Below are positions 44,652 through 54,056 of a stretch of DNA of 64,000 nucleotides, in pieces. The position numbers and the translations under genes are program-made. How positions within the stretch are numbered: position 1 is the first letter of the stretch; each line of letters opens with the position of its first letter. This DNA comes from Arthrobacter zhaoxinii (lineage in GTDB: Bacteria; Actinomycetota; Actinomycetes; Actinomycetales; Micrococcaceae), in NCBI RefSeq assembly GCF_025244925.1, contig NZ_CP104275.1, positions 3,348,001 through 3,412,000 on the forward strand, written 5' to 3'. The notes beneath the pieces are model-generated. The model saw only the letters and a program-made list of their open reading frames with translations, was not told where the DNA came from and ran no database searches.

Positions 44652-45565
44652 GTACCCTGCTGAAACCGAAGCCGGGCATCCCCGTGAGGGGTGCCCGGGC
44701 TGAGGGTCCGTCCGCATGGATGGTTGTCCCGGCCCTGGTCTTCTTCCTGACCTTTGCCGTGATACCCCTGCTCGGCGTCGTCTTCCTCAGCTTCACCCGC
44801 TGGAACGGGCTGGGCGAAATCACCTGGGGCGGCCTGGAGAGCTGGCGGATTGCGCTGACCGATTCCGTCACCCTGAATGCTCTCGTCGTCACCCTGAAAA
44901 TCCTGGTCTATTCACTGCTCGTGCAGGTTCCCGTGAGTCTCCTGCTGGGCGTCTTTACGGCCGGGAGGCAGCGTTACAGGGCACTGCTGGCGGTTCTGTA
45001 CTTTGTCCCCCTCCTCCTCTCCTCGGCTGCGGTTGCCATCGCCTTCAGGGCACTCCTGGACCCCAACTTCGGCGTCGGGCCGGGCCTGCACCTTCCGGCC
45101 CTGGCGCAGGACTGGCTGGGCAACCCCGACCTGGTGCTCTTCGTGGTCGTTTTTGTCATTGCCTGGCAGTTTGTTCCCCTGCACACCCTGATTTACCAGG
45201 GCGGGGTGCGTCAGATTCCCGCATCCTTCTACGAAGCCGCCCAGATCGACGGGGCAGGACGCATGCAGCAGTTCTTCCACATCACGCTGCCGCAGCTGAA
45301 GTACACCATCATCACGTCCTCAACCCTCATGGTCCTCGGATCACTGGCGTACTTCGACCTGATTTTTGTTCTCACGGCGGGCGGCCCCGGATACGCCACC
45401 AGGCTCCTGCCCCTGCACATGTACCTCACGGGCTTCCGTGCGAATGACATGGGTGCAGCCAGCGCCCTCGGTGTCATCCTCGTCGTTATCGGTCTGGGGC
45501 TCGCCCTCATCCTGCAGCGGCTTGGCGGCAGGAACCGCGGCGCCAGCCAATTGGAAGGATCATAA
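44648..45565 (+). CDS. Sugar ABC transporter permease (MalF-like)
   Basis: 305 residues, six membrane helices. EAA loop ASFYEAAQIDGAGRMQQFF near 195-215 with the conserved EAAxxDGA. Overlaps the binding-protein gene by 4 bp (ATGA). Forms the import channel with the next gene. No ATPase is encoded here, so it presumably shares an MsiK-type ATPase encoded elsewhere. Confidence 0.9.
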   Translation: MSTLLKPKPGIPVRGARAEGPSAWMVVPALVFFLTFAVIPLLGVVFLSFTRWNGLGEITWGGLESWRIALTDSVTLNALVVTLKILVYSLLVQVPVSLLLGVFTAGRQRYRALLAVLYFVPLLLSSAAVAIAFRALLDPNFGVGPGLHLPALAQDWLGNPDLVLFVVVFVIAWQFVPLHTLIYQGGVRQIPASFYEAAQIDGAGRMQQFFHITLPQLKYTIITSSTLMVLGSLAYFDLIFVLTAGGPGYATRLLPLHMYLTGFRANDMGAASALGVILVVIGLGLALILQRLGGRNRGASQLEGS

Positions 45566-46452
45566 TGGCACTCGCCACCGAGTCACCGAAGACACATGAA
45601 CCCGTCAGGCAGCCCGCGAGGCGGCGCCGGGCAGTCCGGAGCACCCCCAATATCGTCGGAGGTTTCGGCGGCTGGGTGTGGCTGGCCCTGATCATTCTCC
45701 CCATCTATTACGTGGTGATCACAAGCCTGAAAAACCAGGCGGGTTTCTTCGGAAGTAATCCGCTGGCGCCGCCCACCGACCCGACACTTGCGAATTACCG
45801 GACGGTCCTGGAGGCAGACTTTGTCCGGTACTTCTTCAACAGCGTGATCGTCACGCTGGGCAGCGTAGTGCCGGCGGTCGCAGTTTCCTTCATGGCCGCC
45901 TATGCAGTGGTTCGAGGCAGCGGCCGCGTCATCGCATCAGCCCATACGTTGTTCCTGCTGGGGCTGGCCATTCCGCTGCAGGCAACCATCATCCCGATTT
46001 ATTTCATGATCACCAAGGCCCAGCTCTATGACACCCTGCTGGCCCTGATACTTCCCTCGATAGCGTTCGCCATTCCGATCTCGGTCCTGATCCTGTCGAA
46101 CTTCCTGAGGGATGTACCGCGGGAGCTTTTCGAATCAATGAGGCTGGACGGCTGCTCGGAATTCACCATGATGTGGCGCCTGGCCCTTCCGCTGGTCCGT
46201 CCCGCAGTGGTCACGATCGCCATCTACAACGCCTTGAACGTCTGGAACGGTTTCCTGTTCCCGCTCATCCTCACCCAAAGCCCCGATATGCGGGTGCTGC
46301 CGCTGTCCCTGTGGACCTTCCAGGATGAGTTCACGGTCAATGTGCCGGCGGTCCTGGCCGCAGTGGTGCTCTCCACGCTGCCGCTGGTGATCCTGTACGC
46401 ATTTGCCCGCCGCCAGCTCGTCAGCGGCCTCACGGCCGGGTTCAACAAATGA
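45565..46452 (+). CDS. Sugar ABC transporter permease (MalG-like)
   Basis: 295 residues with a basic N-terminal tail (RRRRAVR) and six membrane helices. The EAA-like loop is VPRELFESMRLDGCSEFTMMW near 185. ATG 45565 overlaps the previous stop by one base (TAATG). It is followed by the first Gfo/Idh gene with a 4-bp overlap. Confidence 0.9.
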   Translation: MALATESPKTHEPVRQPARRRRAVRSTPNIVGGFGGWVWLALIILPIYYVVITSLKNQAGFFGSNPLAPPTDPTLANYRTVLEADFVRYFFNSVIVTLGSVVPAVAVSFMAAYAVVRGSGRVIASAHTLFLLGLAIPLQATIIPIYFMITKAQLYDTLLALILPSIAFAIPISVLILSNFLRDVPRELFESMRLDGCSEFTMMWRLALPLVRPAVVTIAIYNALNVWNGFLFPLILTQSPDMRVLPLSLWTFQDEFTVNVPAVLAAVVLSTLPLVILYAFARRQLVSGLTAGFNK

Positions 46453-47654
46453 GCGGGGAAAACGCCGGTCCGGCGGCTTCCGCTTCCAAGCCTGCGCTGC
46501 GGGTAGGCATGGTCGGATACTCCTTTATGGGCGCCATGCATTCCCATGCCTGGCGCACCGCCCCGCGCTTCTTCGATCTGCCGATGCGCCCGGAACTCGC
46601 CGTCCTTGCCGGCAGGAACAAGTCAGCCGTGGAAACCGCCGCAGAAAAAATGGGCTGGCGGGACACCGAAACGGACTGGCGGGCTTTGGTGGAACGGGAC
46701 GACGTCGACCTCATCGACATCTGCACTCCCGGTGACACCCATGCAGAGATAGCCATTGCCGCCCTGGCGGCCGGCAAACACGTGCTCTGTGAAAAACCGC
46801 TGGCCAACAGCGTCGAGGAGGCCGGCCACATGGCTGCGGCCGCCAAGGCTGCCGAGGCAAAGGGGGTCTTCGCGATGTGCGGTTTTTCGTATCGCCGGAC
46901 CCCCGCACTGACGCTCGCCCGCAGGCTTGTGCAGCAGGGCAGAATCGGCACCATTCGGCACATCCGTGCCCAGTACCTGCAGGACTGGCTGTCCAGCGAG
47001 TCGGCCCCGCTCACCTGGCGTCTGGACAAGAGCAAATCGGGGTCCGGTGCGTTGGGCGACATCGGCGCGCACAGCATCGATGCAGCCCAGTATGTCTCGG
47101 GCCTGCCGATTGTCAGCGTCTCGGGCCTGCTGCAGACCTTTGTCCATGAGCGTCCCGTGGGCGGGACCTTGGTGGGTCTCGGCGGCGCGGGCGCCAGCGA
47201 CGGGGCGAAAGGGCCGGTCACCGTGGACGACGCCGCGATCTTCACTACGAGGTTCGACGGCGGTGCTGTGGGTGTCTTCGAAGCAACCCGTTTCGCGCTG
47301 GGGAGGAAGAACTCCATGCGCCTGGAGATCAACGGTTCCCTGGGCTCACTGGCGTTCGACTTCGAGAACATGAATTCACTGGAGTTCTATGACGGCGCGG
47401 AGCCGCCGGAAACGGCTGGATTCAGGACCATCAACGTTACCGAGCCGGAGCACCCTTACACCGGTAATTGGTGGCCCGCCGGTCACGGTCTTGGATACGA
47501 ACACGGTTTCACCCATCAGGTAGTGGATCTCGTGAATGCGATCTCCGCCGGCAGCACGCCGTCGCCGTCTTTTGCAGAGGCCCTGCAGGTGCAAAAAATC
47601 CTGCACGCCGTAGAGCAGAGTGCAGAAGCCGAATCGGTTTGGCAGCATGTCTGA
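46449..47654 (+). CDS. Gfo/Idh/MocA-family oxidoreductase
   Basis: 401 residues. Rossmann motif GMVGYSFMGAMHSHAW near 19-34, EKP catalytic-lysine motif (LCEKPLANS) near 115, and DIGAHSIDAAQYVSG with the active-site His near 206. Such enzymes oxidise sugar hydroxyls with NAD(P), often giving 3-keto sugars. Coupled to the ABC permeases, so it probably acts on the imported sugar. Confidence 0.87.
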   Translation: MSGENAGPAASASKPALRVGMVGYSFMGAMHSHAWRTAPRFFDLPMRPELAVLAGRNKSAVETAAEKMGWRDTETDWRALVERDDVDLIDICTPGDTHAEIAIAALAAGKHVLCEKPLANSVEEAGHMAAAAKAAEAKGVFAMCGFSYRRTPALTLARRLVQQGRIGTIRHIRAQYLQDWLSSESAPLTWRLDKSKSGSGALGDIGAHSIDAAQYVSGLPIVSVSGLLQTFVHERPVGGTLVGLGGAGASDGAKGPVTVDDAAIFTTRFDGGAVGVFEATRFALGRKNSMRLEINGSLGSLAFDFENMNSLEFYDGAEPPETAGFRTINVTEPEHPYTGNWWPAGHGLGYEHGFTHQVVDLVNAISAGSTPSPSFAEALQVQKILHAVEQSAEAESVWQHV

Positions 47655-47687
47655 GCCGCTCAACCCAATCCTTACGAAAGAGACTCC

Positions 47688-48383
47688 ATGAAAAACAAAC
47701 AGGCCCTGGTCGTCCGAGGCGGCTGGGACGGCCACCAGCCGGTTGAAGCCACGGAGCGGTTCATCCCGTTCCTCAGGGACCGGGGGTTCGATATCCGGAT
47801 TGAGGAATCACCCAAGGTCTATGCAGACGCCGACTATATGTCCGGGGTGGATCTCATCATGCAGTGCAACACGATGAACACCATCGAAAAGGACGAGTTC
47901 CGCGGCCTCCGGACGGCAATAGAAGCCGGTACCGGCCTGGCTGGATGGCACGGCGGAATCGCTGATTCCTACCGCAACGAATCCGACTACCTTCACCTGA
48001 TCGGCGGTCAGTTCGCGTGCCATCCCGGTAAGCATCCGGAAGAGAGAACCGGGGAACAGTCCGACAATTACGTGCCCTACCGGGTGAATATGCTGCCCGC
48101 CGCCGCTGACCACCCCATCACCGCCGGAATAGCGGACTTCGATCTCGTCACCGAGCAGTACTGGGTACTTGCGGACGATTACATCGACGTCCTGGCAACC
48201 ACAACCCAGGCCGTCCGGGAATGGGATCCCTGGAACCGGCCGGTAACCTCCCCGGCCATCTGGACCAGGCAATGGGGCAAAGGCCGGATTTTCGTCTCGA
48301 CGCCGGGGCACCGCGTGGAGATTCTCGACGATCCAAACGTGCGTCTTATCATCGAAAGGGGTTTGCTGTGGGCGAGCCGTTGA
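47688..48383 (+). CDS. ThuA-like protein
   Basis: 231 residues of ThuA (trehalose utilisation) type, a class-I glutamine-amidotransferase-like fold: GGWDGHQPVE near 9, GTGLAGWHGGIADSY near 83, and YWVLADDYIDV. ThuA proteins accompany Gfo/Idh oxidoreductases in disaccharide (3-keto-sugar) catabolism; their chemistry is poorly defined. Its end overlaps the next gene by 16 bp. Confidence 0.82.
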   Translation: MKNKQALVVRGGWDGHQPVEATERFIPFLRDRGFDIRIEESPKVYADADYMSGVDLIMQCNTMNTIEKDEFRGLRTAIEAGTGLAGWHGGIADSYRNESDYLHLIGGQFACHPGKHPEERTGEQSDNYVPYRVNMLPAAADHPITAGIADFDLVTEQYWVLADDYIDVLATTTQAVREWDPWNRPVTSPAIWTRQWGKGRIFVSTPGHRVEILDDPNVRLIIERGLLWASR

Positions 48384-49477
48384 ACGTCGGAATCATCGGA
48401 TGCGGCGCGATTGCAGCGCAGTACCTGAATACCTTTCCCTCCCTGGGGTCCATCCGCCTCCAGGCGGTCGCGGACCTGGACCCCCGCCGCGCAGCAGCCG
48501 TCGCAGACTCTTCCGAAAACGTCCGCGCACTGTCCGTCGATGAGCTATTGGCTGATCCCGAGATAGACACGGTCCTTAACCTCACCATTCCTGCCGCTCA
48601 CGCGGAGGTCGCAGCGCAGGCCATTGCTGCGGGAAAGCACGTCTACGGCGAGAAGCCCCTGGCTGCGGAGACAACCTCTGCACGGCACGTACTCGAACTG
48701 GCGGAGAACGCCGGGGTCCGGGTCGGCTGCGCTCCTGACACGGTTCTCGGCACGGGGATCCAGACCGCGCGCAAAGCCGTCGACGACGGCCTGATCGGCC
48801 GTCCCGTCGCCGCCGTCGCAACCATGGTCACGCCCGGCCACGAGCGGTGGCACCCCAACCCGGACTTCTACTACGTACCGGGAGGAGGGCCGCTCCTGGA
48901 CATGGGCCCGTACTACGTCACGGCTTTGGTCACCCTGCTCGGGCCGGTCACTTCCGTGATCGGCTCCGCCAGCCACCTGCGCGAACACCGGACAATCGGG
49001 ACAGGTCCGCGGGCCGGCAAATCGGTGCCGGTGTCAGTCGATACCCATGTCACCGGTGTGCTTGTTCATGAGTCCGGCGCACTGTCCACACTGATCATGA
49101 GCTTCGATGCCGTGCAGACCCGTGCTTCCAACATCGAGCTGCACGGTGAGGAGGCGACCCTGACCGTGCCTGATCCGAATTATTTCGACGGCGACGTCTC
49201 CATCTGCACGCTTGCGGGCCGGGACAACGGGTGGGACGCCCTCCCCGCCAGCGCGGGGTACATCGGTGCAGGCCGTGGTTACGGCCTCGCCGACATGGCC
49301 CTCACCCCGGCCGGCGAACAGCACCGCGCCAACGGCCAGCTGGCCTATCACGTACTCGACGTCATGGAATCGCTGCTGCGGTCGGCGGCAGAGGGAACCT
49401 CGGTTCCGGTGCAAAGCACCGCACAGAGGCCAAAGGCAGTTCCGCTCACGTCACTGTCCCGGCTCGCCGTCCCGTAA
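48368..49477 (+). CDS. Gfo/Idh/MocA-family oxidoreductase
   Basis: 369 residues from GTG 48368, which follows AAAGGGG inside the ThuA gene. GIIGCGAIAAQYLNTF near 8-23, EKP motif (YGEKPLAAE) near 95, and GGPLLDMGPYYVTALVTLLG near 175, with Tyr where many family members have His. Second sugar oxidoreductase of the operon; may carry out a distinct oxidation or reduction step. Confidence 0.87.
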   Translation: MGEPLNVGIIGCGAIAAQYLNTFPSLGSIRLQAVADLDPRRAAAVADSSENVRALSVDELLADPEIDTVLNLTIPAAHAEVAAQAIAAGKHVYGEKPLAAETTSARHVLELAENAGVRVGCAPDTVLGTGIQTARKAVDDGLIGRPVAAVATMVTPGHERWHPNPDFYYVPGGGPLLDMGPYYVTALVTLLGPVTSVIGSASHLREHRTIGTGPRAGKSVPVSVDTHVTGVLVHESGALSTLIMSFDAVQTRASNIELHGEEATLTVPDPNYFDGDVSICTLAGRDNGWDALPASAGYIGAGRGYGLADMALTPAGEQHRANGQLAYHVLDVMESLLRSAAEGTSVPVQSTAQRPKAVPLTSLSRLAVP

Positions 49478-49498
49478 GTAGTTCCCGAAGCCTGTTTC

Positions 49499-49529
49499 GG
49501 GGCATGGGGAGGACTGCTCTCCATGCCCC
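49499..49529. terminator. Hairpin after the LacI-controlled operon
   Basis: Stem GGGGCATGG / CCATGCCCC extended by four more pairs (one G-T), 5-nt loop, 21 bp past the last stop and 34 bp before the convergent MFS stop. No T-run on the plus strand. Confidence 0.6.
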
Positions 49530-49563
49530 GTCGGACGGCCGGCGGGCGGGCAGCCACCAAAAC

Positions 49564-50784
49564 TTATGCCTTTACGGGCATGTATCGCTTTTGTATCAAC
49601 ACGGCCGCTAAACCGGTGCAGGCAATAAAAACAATGCCCCCGGTGAGAACCGGCAGGGCCAAATCCAAAGTGGCGAGCGCTCCACCGGCAAGGGAACCCG
49701 CTGCCAGGCCCAGCAGCCCCAGAGTCCGTGTTCCGGAATTGACTCTTCCCCGCAGGAAATCCGGAACGAGCTCCTGCCGGAGCGATGTTGCGCAGATACC
49801 CCACACCACCGCATGCAGTATGTACGTCGCCAGGAATAACGCCGCCGCAGCGGGTTCGGTGGTCAGGGCCAACCCGAACAGCGACAACGCTCCCGTCAGA
49901 AGGCTCATCAGGATGGTTGTTCGGTAACCCAACCGCGCCCGGACCGGACTCGTGAGGAACGATCCGATTAGCCCCCCGACCGCGGACACGGAGAGGATGA
50001 GTCCATATCCGGCCGCGTTCACGCCGAGGCGCTCCTGGGCAAAGAGAACGAGAACCGAGAAGGGCAGCATGTAGCCGAAACTGGCCAGGGCGCCCACTAC
50101 GGCGAGGCCGCCTACTAGACGGTCACCCGCAAGCCAGCGCAGTCCATCGGATGCATCTTTCCAAAAGGACCGGTGCGGGGGTCGTTCCGTGCCACCGACA
50201 GGGGGCCTCCGTCCCCGCGGCAACGCCAGCGCCAGGAGACCGGCGGCAGCCCAGAGTCCGCCCATCAGGAAAACCGGAGCGGCGGCAGCAACGGCGAACA
50301 ATAAACCGCCCAGCGGCGGGCCGGCGAACTCATCTGCGATCAGCTGCGTCGCGGAAATGCGCCCATTTGCCCGGTCGAGGTCCCTGCTGCGTACGTACGC
50401 GGGAACCAGGGAGACCGCCGCATTGTCGGCGGCGCTTTCAAGCGCGCCGAGGATGCCGTAGGCCGCATAGAGCAGTACCAGGCTTTCAAGGCCGAGCTGG
50501 AAACAGATGGCCAGGAAGAGTATCGCCATGCCGCGCAGAAGATTGGCTGCGGCAAGAACCGTTCGCCGGTCAATCCGGTCGACCAGGACACCGATGGGCA
50601 CCGCCACGGCCAGCCTGACAAGCGCGTAGACGGCCGCAAGACCTGCGATGAGCCGGGGGTCGCTGGTGAGAGATGCTGCCAGCAGGGGTATTGAAACAAA
50701 CGCGAGACCATCGGCGAGATTCGATGCAGCATTGGCGCTCACTAGAACGCGGAATAAGCGGCCGGTAGACATTGCGTTGAGCAT
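49564..50784 (-). CDS. MFS transporter (EntS/MFS_3-like)
   Basis: 406 residues from ATG 50784 (ATG 50772 also possible), about 12 membrane helices. The cytoplasmic motif GVLVDRIDRRTVL near 63 is the MFS motif A position, and a second half starts near 225. Resembles the EntS-type exporter group. Upstream frame to 50892 lacks membrane sequence and is not used. Substrate unknown; it faces away from the hldE/GT2 pair. Confidence 0.8.
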   Translation of the reverse strand: MLNAMSTGRLFRVLVSANAASNLADGLAFVSIPLLAASLTSDPRLIAGLAAVYALVRLAVAVPIGVLVDRIDRRTVLAAANLLRGMAILFLAICFQLGLESLVLLYAAYGILGALESAADNAAVSLVPAYVRSRDLDRANGRISATQLIADEFAGPPLGGLLFAVAAAAPVFLMGGLWAAAGLLALALPRGRRPPVGGTERPPHRSFWKDASDGLRWLAGDRLVGGLAVVGALASFGYMLPFSVLVLFAQERLGVNAAGYGLILSVSAVGGLIGSFLTSPVRARLGYRTTILMSLLTGALSLFGLALTTEPAAAALFLATYILHAVVWGICATSLRQELVPDFLRGRVNSGTRTLGLLGLAAGSLAGGALATLDLALPVLTGGIVFIACTGLAAVLIQKRYMPVKA

Positions 50785-50969
50785 ACAGCCAGGCCGGGAA
50801 ACTGCTGATTCTGTCGTGTTCCGGCACCGCACGGTGGCCGCCCCGGCACGTCTTCCCCTCGCCGAGACCGTGATGAGTGTCCCCGGGCGCATGCCGCCGT
50901 TTTTGCGCGCCTGTCTAAATGCGGCGGAAACGGGGTACGGGAGCTATACACCGCGCAACAAGGAGCAGC

Positions 50970-51062
50970 ATGTCCACCACCACTCACCCGCCGCTTTCCG
51001 GGCCGGATCAACCGGTTTCCAGTCCGCATGTCTTCGGCGGCGCACCGGACGCATCGGCGTGA
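50970..51062 (+). CDS. 30-codon leader ORF coupled to hldE
   Basis: A 30-residue Pro/Ser/Thr-rich ORF with an excellent AAGGAG site 5 bp before its ATG. Its TGA overlaps the GTG start of hldE (GTGA at 51059-51062), whereas hldE itself has no good ribosome site. Either a real leader peptide that sets hldE translation by coupling, or the remains of a longer N-terminus after a frameshift. No family. Confidence 0.5.
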   Translation: MSTTTHPPLSGPDQPVSSPHVFGGAPDASA

Positions 51063-52633
51063 CGGAGCGTTGGCGCCCCGCGGAGGTGCGCAGCCTCGCT
51101 CCCGGGCTGCCGGGCCGGCTCGCGGCAGCTGCCCTGCGAGTCGCCGTCGTTGGCGATGTGATGCTGGACGGCTGGTGGTCAGGAGTCACCGAGCGGTTCT
51201 GCCGGGAGGCGCCGGCGCCCGTGGTTGACGTGCAGCGGAAAACCTACGCTCCGGGCGGCGCCGCCAATACGGCCATGAACCTGCAGGCCCTGGGAGCGCG
51301 GGTGCGGCTGGGCGGTCTGACAGGGGCGGATGAACCCGGGATGCGGCTGCGCGGCATCCTGGCCGAAGCGGGAGTGGACCTGGGCGGACTGGTGCAGCAC
51401 CCCGGCGCCCAGACCGCCACGAAGTACCGGATACTCGCCGGGGAGCAGGTGCTGTTCCGGCTCGACGACGGCGGGTGGTTTCCGGACGGGGCGGACGAGC
51501 TGCTCGCCGCCTCGCTGCCTGCACTCCTGGCGGACACCGATGCCCTGATTGTCTGCGACTACGGCACCGGACTGCTGCACGGGTCCGTCCGTGACGCACT
51601 GGTGGCCCTTCGCGGGGGCCGCCTGACGGTGGTGGATGCCCACGACGCGGCGGGATGGGCCGATCTCGCGCCGGACCTGGTCACCCCGAACGCCGCCGAA
51701 GCAGCGCTGCTGCTGGGCGGACCGAAGACCCTTGGGTCCGACCGTGCCGCGGCGGTGCGGGCAGCCGCACCGGACGTGCTGGCCGCGGCCGGTGCCGCAG
51801 CTGCCGCCGTCACCCTGGACCGGGACGGCTCGGCAGTGATCAGCGCCGGCGGCGGATTCCACCGGACCTGGGCCCGGCCCGCGGCGGAAAAACAGGCGTC
51901 GGGGGCGGGCGATACCTTTGTTGCCTGCCTGACGCTGGCCCGGGCTGCGGGCCTGCCGCTGTCCACCGCCGCTGACCTGGCGCAGAACGCCGCCGACATT
52001 GTGGTCCGGCGGCCCGGCACCTCCGTGTGCAGCACCGACGACTTGGAAAAGCACCTGAACGGCTTTGCCGACGCGGCGCTCAGCCAGGCCGATCTCCTGG
52101 CCCGCACCGCCGTCGAACGGGCCGCCGGCCGCCGGATTGTCCTGACCAACGGCTGCTTCGATGTGCTGCACCGCGGGCACACCCGGTACCTGAACCAGGC
52201 AAAGCAGCTCGGCGACATCCTGGTGGTGGCCCTGAACAGCGACGCCTCCGCCCGCCGCCTGAAAGGGCCCGGCCGGCCGATCAACACGGTCCATGACCGG
52301 GCCGGGATCATTGCCGCACTCAGCTGCGTAGACTTCGTCACCGTCTTCGACACGGATACCCCCATTCCGCTGATCCGGGAACTGCGGCCGGACGTCTACG
52401 CCAAGGGCGGCGACTATTCCGCCCAGATGCTGGCCGAAACGCCGGTGGTCGAGGCGTGCGGCGGGCAGGTGATGATCCTCGATTACGTCTCCGACCACTC
52501 CACCACCGCACTGGTTTCCCGGATCCGTTCGGGCGGGGCAGGGAACGGTCCCGGGCAGGCTTCAGCCGGCCGCGGAGCCTCCGGGGAGCCGGCCGCCGAC
52601 GGCACCGCAACTCCCGCCGGAGATCCGCCGTGA
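51059..52633 (+). CDS. hldE: Second bifunctional heptose kinase/adenylyltransferase
   Basis: 524 residues. PfkB kinase domain (about 20-330): VVGDVMLDGWWSG, YAPGGAANTAMNLQALGA, catalytic ASGAGDTFVACL near 280. Nucleotidyltransferase domain (about 355-490): LTNGCFDVLHRGHTRYL and VYAKGGDYSAQML. Closer to the E. coli enzyme length than the copy at 17366. The last 35 residues are Gly/Ala/Pro-rich. Coupled to the leader ORF upstream and the GT2 gene downstream (GTGA). Makes ADP-heptose or a related nucleotide sugar. Confidence 0.87.
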   Translation: MTERWRPAEVRSLAPGLPGRLAAAALRVAVVGDVMLDGWWSGVTERFCREAPAPVVDVQRKTYAPGGAANTAMNLQALGARVRLGGLTGADEPGMRLRGILAEAGVDLGGLVQHPGAQTATKYRILAGEQVLFRLDDGGWFPDGADELLAASLPALLADTDALIVCDYGTGLLHGSVRDALVALRGGRLTVVDAHDAAGWADLAPDLVTPNAAEAALLLGGPKTLGSDRAAAVRAAAPDVLAAAGAAAAAVTLDRDGSAVISAGGGFHRTWARPAAEKQASGAGDTFVACLTLARAAGLPLSTAADLAQNAADIVVRRPGTSVCSTDDLEKHLNGFADAALSQADLLARTAVERAAGRRIVLTNGCFDVLHRGHTRYLNQAKQLGDILVVALNSDASARRLKGPGRPINTVHDRAGIIAALSCVDFVTVFDTDTPIPLIRELRPDVYAKGGDYSAQMLAETPVVEACGGQVMILDYVSDHSTTALVSRIRSGGAGNGPGQASAGRGASGEPAADGTATPAGDPP

Positions 52634-53535
52634 CGCGGCGCTGGTCCGGGGACTGGGCGCAGCCGTCCGGGTCCGGCCCGGCCGAAGTGGACGTGCTGAT
52701 CCCCACCCGCAACCGGCCGGCCGAACTGGCGGTGACCCTTGCCGGGCTGGCGGCGCAGGACGGCCCGGACTTCTCCGTGGTGATCAGCGACCAGAGTACC
52801 GATGTCCCCTCCTGGAACCATCCCGCCGCCGAAGCCATGGTCCGGGTCCTGCAGGCGCAGGGCCGCACCGTCCGACTGCTGCGGCACCTGCCGGCCAGAG
52901 GGCTGGCCGAGCAGCGGCATTTCCTGCTTGGGGAGGCCGCCGCTCCGCTGGTCCTCTTCCTGGATGACGACGTCTGGCTGGAACCGGACATGCTTGTTCG
53001 GCTGACGGCTGCACTGGAGGCGTCCGGCGCGGGTTTCGTGGGTGCGGCCGTCCAGGGGCTGTCCTATCTGAGTGACCGGCGGCCCGAGGAACAGCAGCCG
53101 TTCCAGCTCTGGGAAGACGGGAGGGTGCAGCCGGAACGGATCCGCCGCGGCGGGCCGGGCTTCTCACGCTGGACCCTGCACAACGCAGCGAATCTGGCGC
53201 ATGTGGCTTCCGGCCTCGGGATTCCGACCGGAGATTGGCAGCTGTACCGGATCGCCTGGGTGGGGGCCTGTGTCCTCTACGACCGCCGGGCCCTGCTTGC
53301 CTGCGGCGGCTTCGGATTCTGGGATCAGCTTCCGGCGGGGCACGCCGGAGAGGACGTGGCGGCACAGTGGAGGGTGATGGAGAGGTTCGGCGGCGCCGGG
53401 ATGGTTCCCTCCGGGGCCGTGCACCTGGAGTCGCCGACCACCGTCAGCGACCGCACCGCTGACGCCGCCGAGCTGCTGCTGGGCGCCGACGGGCAGGATG
53501 CACCCCTCAGTAAGCCGCCGCAACGGAGGCGCTGA
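52630..53535 (+). CDS. Glycosyltransferase family 2
   Basis: 301 residues from GTG 52630. GT-A fold: VDVLIPTRNRPAELAVTLAGL near 18-38 and the DxD-type motif FLDDDVWLEP near 113; a later acidic site HAGEDVAAQWR near 241. Coupled to hldE, so it may transfer heptose or build the same glycan. Confidence 0.85.
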   Translation: MTRRWSGDWAQPSGSGPAEVDVLIPTRNRPAELAVTLAGLAAQDGPDFSVVISDQSTDVPSWNHPAAEAMVRVLQAQGRTVRLLRHLPARGLAEQRHFLLGEAAAPLVLFLDDDVWLEPDMLVRLTAALEASGAGFVGAAVQGLSYLSDRRPEEQQPFQLWEDGRVQPERIRRGGPGFSRWTLHNAANLAHVASGLGIPTGDWQLYRIAWVGACVLYDRRALLACGGFGFWDQLPAGHAGEDVAAQWRVMERFGGAGMVPSGAVHLESPTTVSDRTADAAELLLGADGQDAPLSKPPQRRR

Positions 53536-53606
53536 AGAACCTGCCGGACCGCCGATACGGCTCACCGACGGGCATCAGCAAGGAAATCTTCGGCCAAGCC
53601 CGCTGA

Positions 53607-53981
53607 TCAGGCGGTGGGATCCGTAGGGCGGGGAGAGTCGTCCGGAGTGTCCGTGGTGTCCGGAGCGGACGACGCCGGCCTGCCCACGTGTCCCGCACCG
53701 CCGGGGATCTTTGCCGAGCTGCGGTGGATACCCGAACCCTGGCTGAGGTGCTCGGGGTTCGGCTTCTCCGTCATCAGGAGCAGCGAAGAGACCAGCAGCG
53801 AGGCAATAAACGCGATGCCGACGGCGATGAGCCCGAGGTCGAACCGCAGTTCCTGCTCCGCTCCGCCGGTGGCGAAGATCATGGTGGCAACGCCGGCGAT
53901 CAGCGCCAGCACGGCAGAGAAGATGAGCGGTGCCTTTACGGAGTTCCGCTTCTGCGGCCCGCCGGTTGAGCTGTTCGCCAC
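53607..53981 (-). CDS. Small two-helix membrane protein
   Basis: 124 residues from GTG 53981, chosen because AGGAGG stands 8 bp upstream. Two hydrophobic helices (about 16-36 and 48-70) and a polar, Pro/Asp-rich cytoplasmic tail. Conserved-hypothetical look; function unknown. Confidence 0.6.
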   Translation of the reverse strand: MANSSTGGPQKRNSVKAPLIFSAVLALIAGVATMIFATGGAEQELRFDLGLIAVGIAFIASLLVSSLLLMTEKPNPEHLSQGSGIHRSSAKIPGGAGHVGRPASSAPDTTDTPDDSPRPTDPTA

Positions 53982-54056
53982 TATCTTTGCCTCCTGCTGC
54001 GTTGGGGTGGCGCGGATCGGTGCAGATTGCACCGCGCGCGTTACCTAGTTTACGGC

